Assembly (NCBI GenBank): GCA_027625915.1
Contig: JANTQA010000019.1
Coordinates: 1,059,001 to 1,123,000 of the forward strand
Length of the DNA stretch: 64,000 nt
Reading direction: 5' to 3'
From: Anaeramoeba flamelloides
Lineage: Eukaryota; Metamonada; Anaeramoebidae
Made by a program: the position numbers and the translations under genes. The first letter of the stretch is position 1. Each line of letters opens with the position of its first letter. Below are positions 30,381 through 41,205 of the stretch, piece by piece. A model generated the notes under the pieces. It was not told the DNA's origin. It saw only the letters and a list, made by a program, of their open reading frames with translations, and did not search any database.

Positions 30381-33308
30381 TTAAAGATTTTTCAAATTTG
30401 GGCTATTTGTTGAAGCATATTTAATAGTATTATGTATCATAAGCGTACCATCTGTTTTATTTTCCCATCTGTACCCATTACCTTTTGAAATTTTGTCTGA
30501 AATAGGGAAAAAATTAAAAACGATAAATTTACCATAATTAGGATTTTCAAATTTTTTTTCAATTATTAGTGGTATCCCGTCAGACCACTCAGCAATAACT
30601 TGTGAAGACTTGTTAAAAATGTTTTGCTTTCCAAGATTTTTTTCTGAATTTTCCTTTTCAGATTCCATTTCAATATCTTCTTCATTATAATCATAATCAT
30701 CAATTTCAGTTTCGCTGCCACTATTAAGATCCTTTTCCTTTTCCTTTCCATTTTCATTTTCATTTTCATTTCCATTTCCATTTCCATTTCCATTTCCATT
30801 TCCATTTTCATTTCCATTTCCATTTTCATTTTCATTATTCTTTGTTTTCATTTCTTTTTTTTCCTTTTCATTTTTCTTTTCCTTTTCCTTTTCCTTTTCC
30901 CTTTCCTTTTCAGTATCACTTCTCTCCCCCTTCTCCTTTTCGTTTCTTTTCTCTCTCTCTTTTCTTTTCTCTCTTTTCTTTTCCCTCTCTCTGATCTCTT
31001 CTCTTCTTTTTTGTTTTCTTCTCTCTTTTCTCTCTCTTTTCTCTCCTCTTCCCCCCTTCCTCTTTTCCTTTTTCTTTTTTTCATCTTTATCCTTATTTTC
31101 CTTTCTGTCTCTTTTCTTTCTTCTTCTTTTTCTTCTTTTCTTCCTTCTTCTTCTCTTCTTCTCCTTTTCTTTACTTCTCTTTTTCTTTTTTCTATTTTTG
31201 CCAGAATCCTTTTTGTCGCTTCGTTTTTTTTTTTTTGAATTACTTTTGGTGCCAGTTAAATTTGTATAGGCAAAATCGCTTCCTTCAAACTCTGAGCTTT
31301 CTTCTAAGAGATTATGGGAATTTAATTCGCTCCGTAATGACGAGAGGCTCTTTCTTGTTCTTTTTCTTCTTAACATGCTTAGTCGCCGATTAGGCTTGCC
31401 AAAAATTAAGCCACTTCTCGATCTAGTTGCAGCGGTTAACGAACGCAGATCATGTGTAAAATTGAGAACATCATCAATATCAAAAATTTGAATTTTTTTT
31501 TCAAAGCCCTTAAATTTATTTTGCTCAACATCAAGAATTATTTTTTTTGTTGTCGATCGGGATTTTTCATTTTGAGTTTTGCTCAAAGTTTCGTTTTGGT
31601 TTTGATAATATTTCTTGAGACTTTTTACATGCTCTTCATTTTTTGGATCATAAACCCTATATGAATATTTGCCACCAGAAAAGGTTTTTACATTTTTTAA
31701 AATTGCATGGTCTTTTTGGTGTATTTTGCCCAAGGTTGCAGGCTTGGACTGTATTAAATTACCCTTTTGAAACGGGCAAAAGTTCGTTTCGGCGATTCTA
31801 CCAAACAATTCGCCAGCATTGAAGCCTCTCTGAGATATTAATGAAAACACTGAGCATAAGATCAGCCCTCTCCCGGATTTGACCCATTTTTTTAATAACT
31901 TCCCAAAAGACATGCTATGCGCAAAGGGCGCCGTGGAGTAAACAAATGCGGTATCGTATTGATCGATCATTTCTAATGTAATTTCGGGAACAAATTCTTC
32001 ACTTGAGTCGCTATCGCTACCGCCTCCATTCCCGTTTTTCCTTTTGCCTTTGCCCTCAAGTCCGTTTTCCTCGTCACTATCGCTGCCAAGACCGCCGCCA
32101 ACACGAACTAAATCCACTTTGGCGAATTCGTTACACTTAATCGTTGATATGATATCCTGTTGTCTTTGTTCGTCGTCGTCGGTTGTTAAAATGATTACTC
32201 GAATGCCTTCGTTGTTCACTTTGAAAATTTGCTTTGTTAAATCTGTCTGTGTGTATCTTGGCGCATTATTGAAAAAATCATAGTCCGTGCGCCTCTCTTT
32301 TCTTCCGTACACACCGCGATCGTTTTGCTGGAAATCAACGGCAGGTATTTCAAGAACGATTTCATGACTTTTCGATTTTGAAAGAGAAGAGATGGTGGTA
32401 TTTGTTTTTTTGAGTGATTTTTTGTTTTTGTTTTGAAAATTTGGCGCATTGAAGGCATAGTTCGCCGTGCCATTAAGGTTGTAATTCAAATTGGAAATAA
32501 ACAATTGGCTTTTCAAAAACCTTTGTATTAATTTGGTGTACGGAAGAAAGGCACCGTTGACCCTTTCAATTATTTTGATGTGATCCTCTTCGGGCAAGAG
32601 ATCAGGGTTCAGGTACTTCAGTAGCGCACCGACGGAGGCCTTTAGCGTGATGACCGTGGGCTGCTTAAGCGTTTGAACGCTCAGGGAGATGCCCCTTTCA
32701 ATTATCCTGAGGCACACAACGTATTCCTCAACACACGTACGTGGTAACGATAACAGAGCCTCAGCAGTGCATTGTGCAATGTCACAAAGCACACGATCCC
32801 GTGGGAAAATTAGGTGCACCAATTTGATGATCCTTTGCAACAGCTTGTTCACAATTGCACCTTGTGACCAGTAATCCGTTAAAAATCGATCCAAGATCCA
32901 GACGCAATTCTCTTCGTTTAATTCATTTAATAGCAATTTCAAACAATGGTCTAACAATTTGCCGAATTTAAAATGGCTGGCAGTTAAGATTAAATTGACA
33001 ATTTCGTTGACATTGTCAAAGGTTATGGCTTGATGATAACAAAAATTTATTGCTTTTTGGAAGGACACGTATGAAATCTTTGGGTTTTGGAAATAGATCT
33101 TTTGGAACGGAGCCTTACAGTTCTCCTTCGTAAACTCCCTTGGGTAGTTTGTTGGGAAAAATTCTTCTTTCCAATAACTACTCGATAACGACAGCACAAC
33201 TTGATGACACGAGAGTTTCCTTTTGTTTTTTTTTTGATTCCCTAAATCAAATTCAACATCTTTTTCCTTGTCCTCTCGAAGGTATTTGATTAGTTGTTCT
33301 TCATTCAT
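30381..33308 (-). CDS. BTB-BACK protein with class I amidotransferase-like domain
   Basis: A 975-residue protein. Residues 15-130 are a BTB/POZ fold (DVEFDLG, KLSCHQVVLSLSSSYWKEEF). Residues 130-275 are BACK-like helices (NEENCVWILDRF, EEYVVCLRIIE). From ~368 to 550 a Rossmann-type sequence (RVIILTTDDDEQ, MIDQYDTAFVYSTAPF, LLKKWVKSGRGLIL) resembles ThuA/GATase1-like folds. It is broken by a D/S/G-rich loop (407-438). A very basic K/R/E tract (~690-820) and an E/N/G tract (~825-855) follow. The fold then seems to resume at ~903-965 with EWSDGIPLIIEKKF, FIVFNFFP and GTLMIHNTIKYAS. BTB domains dimerise and often bind Cul3. The amidotransferase-like part shows no clear Cys-His-Glu triad, so I infer a binding or structural role. 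It is intronless, starts at a good ATG and ends in TAA. Confidence 0.75.
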   Translation of the reverse strand: MNEEQLIKYLREDKEKDVEFDLGNQKKNKRKLSCHQVVLSLSSSYWKEEFFPTNYPREFTKENCKAPFQKIYFQNPKISYVSFQKAINFCYHQAITFDNVNEIVNLILTASHFKFGKLLDHCLKLLLNELNEENCVWILDRFLTDYWSQGAIVNKLLQRIIKLVHLIFPRDRVLCDIAQCTAEALLSLPRTCVEEYVVCLRIIERGISLSVQTLKQPTVITLKASVGALLKYLNPDLLPEEDHIKIIERVNGAFLPYTKLIQRFLKSQLFISNLNYNLNGTANYAFNAPNFQNKNKKSLKKTNTTISSLSKSKSHEIVLEIPAVDFQQNDRGVYGRKERRTDYDFFNNAPRYTQTDLTKQIFKVNNEGIRVIILTTDDDEQRQQDIISTIKCNEFAKVDLVRVGGGLGSDSDEENGLEGKGKRKNGNGGGSDSDSSEEFVPEITLEMIDQYDTAFVYSTAPFAHSMSFGKLLKKWVKSGRGLILCSVFSLISQRGFNAGELFGRIAETNFCPFQKGNLIQSKPATLGKIHQKDHAILKNVKTFSGGKYSYRVYDPKNEEHVKSLKKYYQNQNETLSKTQNEKSRSTTKKIILDVEQNKFKGFEKKIQIFDIDDVLNFTHDLRSLTAATRSRSGLIFGKPNRRLSMLRRKRTRKSLSSLRSELNSHNLLEESSEFEGSDFAYTNLTGTKSNSKKKKRSDKKDSGKNRKKKKRSKEKEKKRRRRKKRRKRRRKKRDRKENKDKDEKKKKEKRKGGRGEKRERKERRKQKRREEIREREKKREKRKEREKRNEKEKGERSDTEKEREKEKEKEKKNEKEKKEMKTKNNENENGNGNENGNGNGNGNGNGNENENENGKEKEKDLNSGSETEIDDYDYNEEDIEMESEKENSEKNLGKQNIFNKSSQVIAEWSDGIPLIIEKKFENPNYGKFIVFNFFPISDKISKGNGYRWENKTDGTLMIHNTIKYASTNSPNLKNL

Positions 33309-35644
33309 AATTGTTTTTTGTTGTCTTGGTGAGATATTTTGAATTTGGCTCTGCTTGAAATTTTTTTTTGATGGTCTGTTAAAGAAAACGAATCACAAGT
33401 AAATTGAAGAAAAATGAGACTTTTAGTTGCTTAAACTTTTTGAATTCCTTTCAACTGAAACTGTCTTTATGATTCTTACTTGTCGAAAACCAATTTGTTA
33501 ATACTTTTTTTTTTTTTCATTGATGGATATTATTGTAAATGTTGTCCAAATTATTGGCAACCAAAGTTATTTTTTTGAGTATTCATAGTCTTGGTTCGAA
33601 AAGAATTAAATTGTGTTTATTTTTATCTTCCATTTCAATATAAAATTGGAGAAAAATATTTTGTTTGTTTTCGAAACAAGAATAGTATTATTTCATAGCT
33701 TTAACAAACTAATCTTTTTGTTTAGTTCCAAAAATAAAGATTTTAATATCTTTTGAGACACTAATTTCAGAGAGATTCATGAAATCTTTATCTTACTGTC
33801 TTTTTAAAAGTCCGAACTTTACAATACTGGTATTTGAATGATAAATAGAAAAAAAGTTTCACTTCATTTTCTTTTATCTCTTTAACAGAAAGAGTTCTTC
33901 AGTGAAATCGATTGGAATTTGTGATCTTAAATTTCTTTGTTTGGTACTTTTTTGTCTTTATTATGTGAGAACTAAGAATCCTAAATGAAAGAAAATTGAA
34001 GAATTGAAAAAATGAAAAAAAAATAAAGTTCCTATTGATAAAATAAATTTTGTAGAAAAGTTTAATATTTCAAAATAAAAAGCATGTTTTTTTGTTATAG
34101 AATACCTATACTTCAACTGATCAAACCAACTGACAATTAAATCGAATTAAATCCGGTGTTGGTTTCTTAAAGTTCTATTATTTAAAAAGAAATCCTAAAA
34201 ATGTAGGATCAAATTTAGAAAATACAGCCGTTCCAAGGCTAATATAAAATTTTAAATAAAACAAAATTAAGTTTTCTATTCTTATTTTCCATTTTCAAAA
34301 ATTTCAGAAATAAGAGTTTTTATTCAAAATAAAAAATTTAATAAATGAACTATTATTCAAATTATTCCAACATCAAAAAAAAAAAAAAATTAAAGACTGA
34401 TGAAGTACTCAAAAATATTGTTCAAAAAAGGTAAATTTTTAAAGATCAGTAAATATTGATATTTATTGTGCTCTTTTGGACCAATAATTTTTAAGTTTCA
34501 TGGGATCTTGAATTTTTTTTTTCGATTTTTCTAAATTTGAATACTAGCTCATTTATTGAAAAAAATTTTGGAATAATAACTCTTATTTCGGACTTTTTTG
34601 AAAATAGAAAATAAGAATAGAAAACTCAATTTTGTTTTATTTAAAATTGTCTGGGAATCTTGGAAAATTGTATATCTTAAGGAAAATATCAACAATTTTC
34701 AAGACTTTTTTTAAAACAGAAAAAAAATCAATTAAATTTTTATGAAAATTAGAAATTTTGAATTATTTATATTTCATACAAATTAAATTCATAATTTAAA
34801 ATTTTCACAAAATATCAAGAGGTTAACTTTCAAAATTGTTTAATATTAATTGTACCATTGGGAAGTGAACTCACTATTTTATTATAACTAGAAAAAAAAA
34901 GTCCAGAATTTATTTGATACTTGGGTTTTAACCTGTGAACACTCATTTTTTTTTTTTTTTAGCCACTTTATATAGTCCTATCACATTTTAACATTTACTA
35001 TAATTAATTATATTTGGTATTAAAAAAAAAAACTGTTTTTTAAGACACAATTCTTGAATTTACAGAATATAATTTTTTTTTTTTTTTAATATATTGCTTG
35101 AGTTTGAAAAAAAAGACAAGATTGTATGTAGTATTATGTCCAATCTTTTATTCCAAATAATTGGGGATTTTTTTTTGTACCTTATTTTGATTCTTTTGTG
35201 TCTTATATGTGATCTTATAATATCTACAATAAAATCGTTTAACTAATAAAAAATATTATAAAGAATTTTTCATTTTATTTTCATTTTTCCTCATTATTTT
35301 CTTTATTGTTTTGGTTGAATCTTGAAAATTGGTTTTGTGTCCTTAAAAATCACAGATTTTCACACACTTTCTCAAGTTTTGAAATTTTACCATGAACCAA
35401 AAAGAGACTTACATTTTCTCAAGAATAAGGCAATACAAACCAATTTACCCAAAAAAAGAAAGATTTATGAGAAAATATTTCGTAAAATCTAGTCACATTT
35501 TTACACCACTCAAAAAGAAAAAGAAAAAGAAAAAGAAAAAGAAAAAGACAAATATAAGTTGGAAAATAATCAAGTTTAAGAGAATTAATTGTTCATAACT
35601 TTATTGGAAGTTAAATGTATTTATCAAAAACAGCTTTTTGAAAA
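33309..35644. other. Intergenic between BTB and transpeptidase genes
   Basis: It holds a foldback repeat (34235-34660) and, near 35512-35548, an AAAAAG microsatellite inside a 68-codon open frame that has no recognisable similarity. Otherwise I see nothing. Confidence 0.55.
34235..34660. repeat. Foldback repeat with ~100 bp arms
   Basis: The left arm (about 34240-34340) contains AAAACAAAATTAAGTTTTCT then ATTCTTATTTTCCATTTTCA. The complement of the right arm (about 34545-34660) reads AAAACAAAATTGAGTTTTCT then ATTCTTATTTTCTATTTTCA. The spacer is ~200 bp. No coding sequence is seen. It may be a MITE or an inverted duplication. Confidence 0.6.
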
Positions 35645-36478
35645 TTAATTCTCAATAAGCTGTAAACTTAAAATTCCCTGTGGCTTAAATGGGTAAGGAA
35701 CTATACTGCCATAAAGATTTTTGTTAATCTTTACCCCAAGATCATTTGTAAGTATCTCAGAAACCCGTTTAACAGCGCGGCCCCACGAGTGTATACAGCC
35801 AAGCGAAGGAGGTATAACACCTTTTTTCCAATGATCTTTTTCGCCACAATGAATTAACAGGCCTGATCTGATATTATCTTTCTTTGATGTGTCAGGAGTA
35901 GAAATGGCTGCATTGCCCCGCAGACCCTTTACAAGCCGAACCATTGGATAACTCCCAAAATCTAAAGTGTTCTTTGCCACAGAATTCAAATCAATTTCGT
36001 ACATGCCTGTAGGTGTGTTGCCATAAGTTGTAAAGGAATTGTAACCGCCCTTTGGCCCTTTTCCTTGGGTCAGTGCATCGAATTTGAAGAGATTTGTATT
36101 ATTAGGCCCAATCAAGTATGCCGTCGTTGGGATTGTTCGATCAGAATACACAGATATCAAGATCTTAAAGAGATAGCCTTCTGGAAATTTTTCGTCGTCT
36201 TTATAACCATCCTTTAGATGGAGTTTGATTAAGAGGCTTGCAGTTAGGGAATCAAGAATCCCATTGACACAAAGTGAATTTCCTGATTGAAATTCTTCAA
36301 CTGCGTTTTTTGTAGAAAGGTCATAAACCTTGGAAGCTTTGAATTTGGTCACATATTTCGATCGTAATAAGAAATGTTGTGCAATATAAACATCATTTCC
36401 TTCCATCAGATCGATAGAAGAATAATATAATTCCCTTTTAAAAGGTAAGGGCATCGTTTCTTTCAAAACCGATTTCAT
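35645..36478 (-). CDS. Peptidoglycan-binding + L,D-transpeptidase (YkuD) protein
   Basis: A 277-residue protein. Residues ~20-92 look like a bacterial peptidoglycan-binding helical domain (MEGNDVYIAQHFL, VYDLSTKNAVEEFQ, LCVNGILDSLTASLL). Residues ~100-270 match the YkuD catalytic fold, with YGNTPTGMYEI, then LLIHCGEKDHW and PPSLGCIHSW. H210 and C228 sit where the catalytic His and Cys of L,D-transpeptidases lie, but the usual SHGC(I/V)R reads SLGCIH, losing the second His and the Arg. These enzymes cross-link or attach to peptidoglycan stem peptides in bacteria. No signal peptide or membrane segment is seen, so a cytosolic or phagosome-directed role is open. It is intronless and slightly less AT-rich than its surroundings. 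Transfer from bacteria is a reasonable inference, contamination less so because long repeat-rich host DNA flanks it on both sides. Confidence 0.8.
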   Translation of the reverse strand: MKSVLKETMPLPFKRELYYSSIDLMEGNDVYIAQHFLLRSKYVTKFKASKVYDLSTKNAVEEFQSGNSLCVNGILDSLTASLLIKLHLKDGYKDDEKFPEGYLFKILISVYSDRTIPTTAYLIGPNNTNLFKFDALTQGKGPKGGYNSFTTYGNTPTGMYEIDLNSVAKNTLDFGSYPMVRLVKGLRGNAAISTPDTSKKDNIRSGLLIHCGEKDHWKKGVIPPSLGCIHSWGRAVKRVSEILTNDLGVKINKNLYGSIVPYPFKPQGILSLQLIEN

Positions 36479-38037
36479 TTGGAAAAAATGATAAAAATGT
36501 TCGTTTCTAATTTTCTATTTTAAATATTTTATTCAATCTTGGAAAAGTCCATTCGAAAGATGAAAAATCTTCTTTTTTGAATCATTTTTCGAAAGTTCAA
36601 TCAAATTTTTTTCGAATTCTGATCAAACCCTTTTGGAAAATTTGTAATTTAATTTTACTTTTCATTCTTTTCGAAATCTAGGTTGCACATCAATTTAAGG
36701 GCGATATATATTTGGTGTCTAAATTTCTTAAAATCCCATTTAAATAATTTTTTTGCTAAATGTTTAAAAAGAAAAATCAACATTTTGGCAATTTTTGAAT
36801 TCTCCTGAAAAGTACTGTTTTTGTTAAAAATCTTTTCTCGAATACTCTGACAACCAACGAGAGCTTCCTAACACTTAGAATTTCTGTCAAAGTTTCAATA
36901 AACACAATAAAAAAACCAATACTAAGGAGACCCTTTGAAATGATATTTTCCTTTTGTATTATTAATGGTAACTCTTTTGAGATTTAAGTCTTTGATCACA
37001 AACTTGAAAAAAAATCACTATCCTTTTGAATCAAAATTGCAATTACAACAAATTTTTTAATCAAAAATTAAAGTAGTTACAAAGGTATATACTGTACAGA
37101 TATATACTCTTCTGATCGAAAAAAATTTTTTCAAAAAAATCTTTTTGAAATTCATTCAACTTTTGGAAGAGTTATATGAAGAGAGAAGAAAAATAAGAAA
37201 TAGATCTTGATTAAAATGGCTGGTGTGTGTATTTTATTAAATTTTGGAATTCAAAATGTTGACATAAGTTTGATCAAAATAAAATTTTTTAGGAAAAAGA
37301 TCAAAAGTACCGAAACAACAAGAAAAAAATAAAAACAAAGAGAATACTGTCCATTAATAATTTTTTTTAAACTACCTTGAGTAAAACATTGAGTGGAAAT
37401 TTCCACATTCTTGTTTTTATTGAATTATTATTGTTTTTATTTACTATTTTTTTATTTCATTGCTTATTTATCTTTTGAATTGGTTACTGTTCAACCATTT
37501 ATTCCCTTGCCAATACAATGTTTAACCAACTCCCAAATATTTGAAAATATATGTTTCTTTTAGAGTAATCCAAAAATCACTCTAAAATTTCCTTGTTCTT
37601 CTGATTGATACTTTTTTTCTGGTTTTTTGATCTTTGTTATTGTTCTCTTCTTTCTTCAAAAAAACAAAAAGGTATTTCAAGTGTAAAAATGACAAAAAAA
37701 TGAATCTAAGTGATTAAAATTTTAGATTCATTTTTCAGCTGTTTATAACATATTGTTAATATTTGTTTCAAAGAAGAGTGTTTGGATGAGTTTCTTTTTA
37801 CTATTTGTTTCAAAATAAATGGAACAATATTTTTATTCATCTTTCCAAAAAACTGTTTTTTAATCATCAATGACCTTTTCCAATTTAAAATTCCTTAAAT
37901 AGCACAAGTAATTAATTTCACTTTTAGAATTTAAGGTCTTGATAACTGACAATTTATTTCTGGGAATGTGTTTTTCTTGGAAAGTTGAATGATAATATTT
38001 CTCTTTTTATTATGTAATTAACAGTATTTAATAAGTC

Positions 38038-38620
38038 AGATCAGTAAAGTTGGAACTTTTTTTTAATTCTAAAAAAAGTTATTATCTCATTTTTAATTTT
38101 CAGTGTTTTTATATCGGGTAATAATTCCTCTTATCGATCAAATATTCTAAAACTAAAGCAATGTTTAAAGAGGTGTGTTGTTATAGTTATTGTTCGTGAT
38201 TATAAAAGTTTTGAAGATTCTTTTTATATTGTACCTCTTTGAAAATTTAGTTACGAATAATTTTTTTATTTGTCAAAAATTGCTTTTGATTTTCAAAAAA
38301 GGTTAGGATTTGAGAAATAAATTTAAAAATTGAGATTTTTGGTTCAATAAAATTCTCATAATGATTTCTACTTTGATGAAATTTACTTGGTATATATAAA
38401 AAAATATTTCAGATATCTAAAAATAAAAATTATCAGGTGTTTTTTGAGATTGTTATAAGGTATTATTTTTACAATAAAAATCCTTTTCAATAAATATTTA
38501 GAAGAACTGATAGATCTGAAAATTTTTGTTTGTATAATTCTTAAAGTATTTGGGATAATAAAATCGAATAAAAAATTTTATCGAAATTGGTTCATTATTA
38601 AAGAATTTTTAAAAAAGCGA
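38038..38620 (+). repeat. Dispersed repeat family D, copy 2
   Basis: Colinear with 1465-2045 over its whole length, from GATCA.TAAAGT through AAAGCAATGTTTAAAGAGGT to TTCATTATTAAAGAATTT. Both copies lie in intergenic DNA and have drifted apart considerably. Confidence 0.6.
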
Positions 38621-40261
38621 TATTTTGTTCAATGATTTTAGTGTTTCCCTTTCACGACAAAAATAGCAAAAAAATTGTAGTAACTTTTTTTATTTCTGAA
38701 GCTTTTGATTTATTTTGAAATTATTTCAAATTTCAAATTTAATAACATGATCAAAATCCAATAACTTTCAATTTAAAAGTTTTTACAATCCAAACTTTGT
38801 AAAAAATTGCTCTTTAAAAACCTTTCTAGCTTTTTCGATTTCTATAAAAATAGTTTCAGGTTTTTGAAAGTTAACAAATATTTTTCATATTAAGAAAAGT
38901 TTTAAAAATTTCAAACAAATTCCAAAAGGTTATCTTTTTTATTAATTATTTTTTGAGACATTTTTGGAATTAAAACCCTAATACTAGTACAGAAGCAAAA
39001 AATTAGAATTTTTTTTAATCCATTTATTTTGTCCTTTTTTTATCAATCTCCTTTTTTATAAACCCCATGAACAAAAGATTACTTGAAATGTAAAAATGAT
39101 TACTATTCAAACCTAGCAAAATACTTTGTTCAAAACTATTACTTAAAGATATTCCTCAGCAGTTAATTTTAAAAAAATTATATTTTTTACTTTTAAGGAC
39201 TTTCATCAATTATTTGAAATTTGAAAAAAAAAGAAAGAATACAAGAAAATGAAACTTGAAGTCTGTCAGGCTGAAAGTTCCAAAAAGTATTTAAAATTTT
39301 TATATGGGTTGAAATATTCTTAGGATATTCAATTCCCGTCTCCTAATTAGTACTTTCCACGTAATTGTACCTTATTATTCTAGTTGTTTACAGTTGGTTT
39401 GATAACTACTAAAAGTACTTCTTGAAACTAAATATGGTATTGTGAAATTGCCCTTCTTTTGAACTACATAATTCAAATAATAAAAAAAAATATAGATAGG
39501 ATCTCATTTGAGAAAAAATTCAATTAAAATAAAACTAATAGAACACACTTAATTTTGAAAAAAAATCAATCTTAAAAAAAAAAAATTACTTATATCTTTT
39601 CTAATTTTATTTTTCAAAAGGGTAGATTTCTTCAATTAAAAGCCAATTGTTTTCTTTATGTACAATCTCAATTTAATTCGATTTAATCTAATTTTTGGTT
39701 ATTGTTTATTCCTATAAACTTGACAAATTAACGATTTTATCACAATCTGAAGAAAAAAATAAAACATTTGAGAATAGAAAAAAATGAAAAAACAAATTGC
39801 CAAGATTTCGAAAAAGTGCCAAAGAGCGACACTTCAAAACCAACATAAAATGTTTCCAAAATTATATTTCTAACCATTCTAATTGGAAATTGAGTACCTC
39901 TTTTTGATTCTTATCCCTAAAAATAACCTCTTTTTTCATTGTTTATTTTTTTAAGATCGATCCTACGTTAGAGGTTGTTTTGTTTTTGATTGTTTTATAA
40001 GTAATATTTAAAAAAATTTTTTTTTTACCATTCGAAAAAAATATTTTTCACAGTAATTACTGGAGCATTTATTATAAAAATGTTCATCAAACGACAATTT
40101 CCTTTGCTAATTTTGAAAGAAATAAATTAGTGAGACTTTTCAATCAAAGAATATTCTGTTTCATTAACAAGGTTTGAGTTTGTTTTACAAAAAAATTTTA
40201 AAATAAAGGTCAAATTGTGTTTAATTTCATATCATAAATGTTGAGTTTAAAAAATAAAGTT

Positions 40262-40600
40262 TGATTTTTGAACTACCTTTTCAGGTGAAAAAGGTGAAAT
40301 AATCGATAAAAACATCCTTGCAAGATTTTTTGAAATCTCATTAATAATTACACAACTGAGAATTTCTTCGGAGAAAAAAATGTTCACAATTTTTAACTTT
40401 CTTAGATCATCCAAAATTTGTTTTTACTATTTTGGAATTTCCATTTCAACTTTCTGAACTAAAAGCAATTCCTCTTACCGTTCTAGATATTTTATACATT
40501 AACTTTTACAAGTTCGAAATGTTCTCGAATTTGAACTTGCACTTGAAAACCTCCAGAAGCCATTTTTTGCAATTATTTTTTTTATTATTGTCAATTACCT
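40262..40600 (-). repeat. Inverted repeat family G, arm 1
   Basis: The minus strand reads GGTTTTCAAGTGCAAGTTCA, then ACATTTCGAACTTGTAAAAG, GAACTAAAAGCAAT-like sequence, GAAATTCTCAGT and TTCACCTGAAAA. The plus strand at 43170-43490 reads almost the same. A 23-codon open piece (MASGGFQVQVQIREHF) begins this copy but is not kept in the other, so no gene is claimed. Confidence 0.5.
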
Positions 40601-41205
40601 TTTCATTGAAAAAGATTGAAAAAAAGTGTACGTGCAAAGTTAAAGATGACATAAAAGGTTTTTTTTATCTTTTTTGTATAATTTCTTCATTGTGAAAATT
40701 TTTTGTGAGGATCGGAAGTGAAATAACACAATTACCAACACCCTCAAGGGTGAGAATATAGTTCTTAAAGGATGTCTTTTTTTTGCAAAATTTGTTCAAC
40801 CCAGGAAGAAATAGTCTTTGGAGAAGTTACTAAACATCATTCAAAGGTGAATATAAATTTAATAACTCTTCTAATCAATTTTTTTTTTTTTTTTATTTTT
40901 TAATATTTTTTTTTTTCAAGTTTTAAAAATCTTGATATTATTGAAAAATATGCCATTATTAATCAACTGTTTTAAAAGTAAATTTAAAAAGAAGATCGTA
41001 AAGAAAATACATGCAAAAAAAAATCACTTTTTTGTTGAAAGTCTGATGACTGTTGTATTTTTTTCTTCTGAAAAAAGAAGAAGAAGGAAAGAAAGAAGGA
41101 AACAAACCTAGGAACAAACAAAGAAAGAAACAAAGAAAAAAAATAAAAAAAAAAATTATAATAAATCAAAGAAATAATTTCTAAGACAAATATATTCTAA
41201 ACACA

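Larger units (their letters stand above)
36479..41205. other. Intergenic, repeats only (4.7 kb)
   Basis: It contains a family D repeat (38038-38620) and one arm of inverted repeat G (40262-40600). The 87-codon open frame at 40432-40695 overlaps repeat G and has no recognisable similarity. Otherwise I see nothing gene-like. Confidence 0.55.

Noticed and set aside
30566-31238. MKMEME-type and F/S/L-type frames over the BTB gene
   Set aside because: Shadow frames of a purine-rich coding microsatellite.
35392-35598. 68-codon open frame with a K-rich tract
   Set aside because: It has an ATG, but the body is an AAAAAG microsatellite and no domain or conservation signal is visible.
40432-40695. 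87-codon open frame
   Set aside because: Overlaps repeat G; the related arm at 43170-43490 does not keep the frame.
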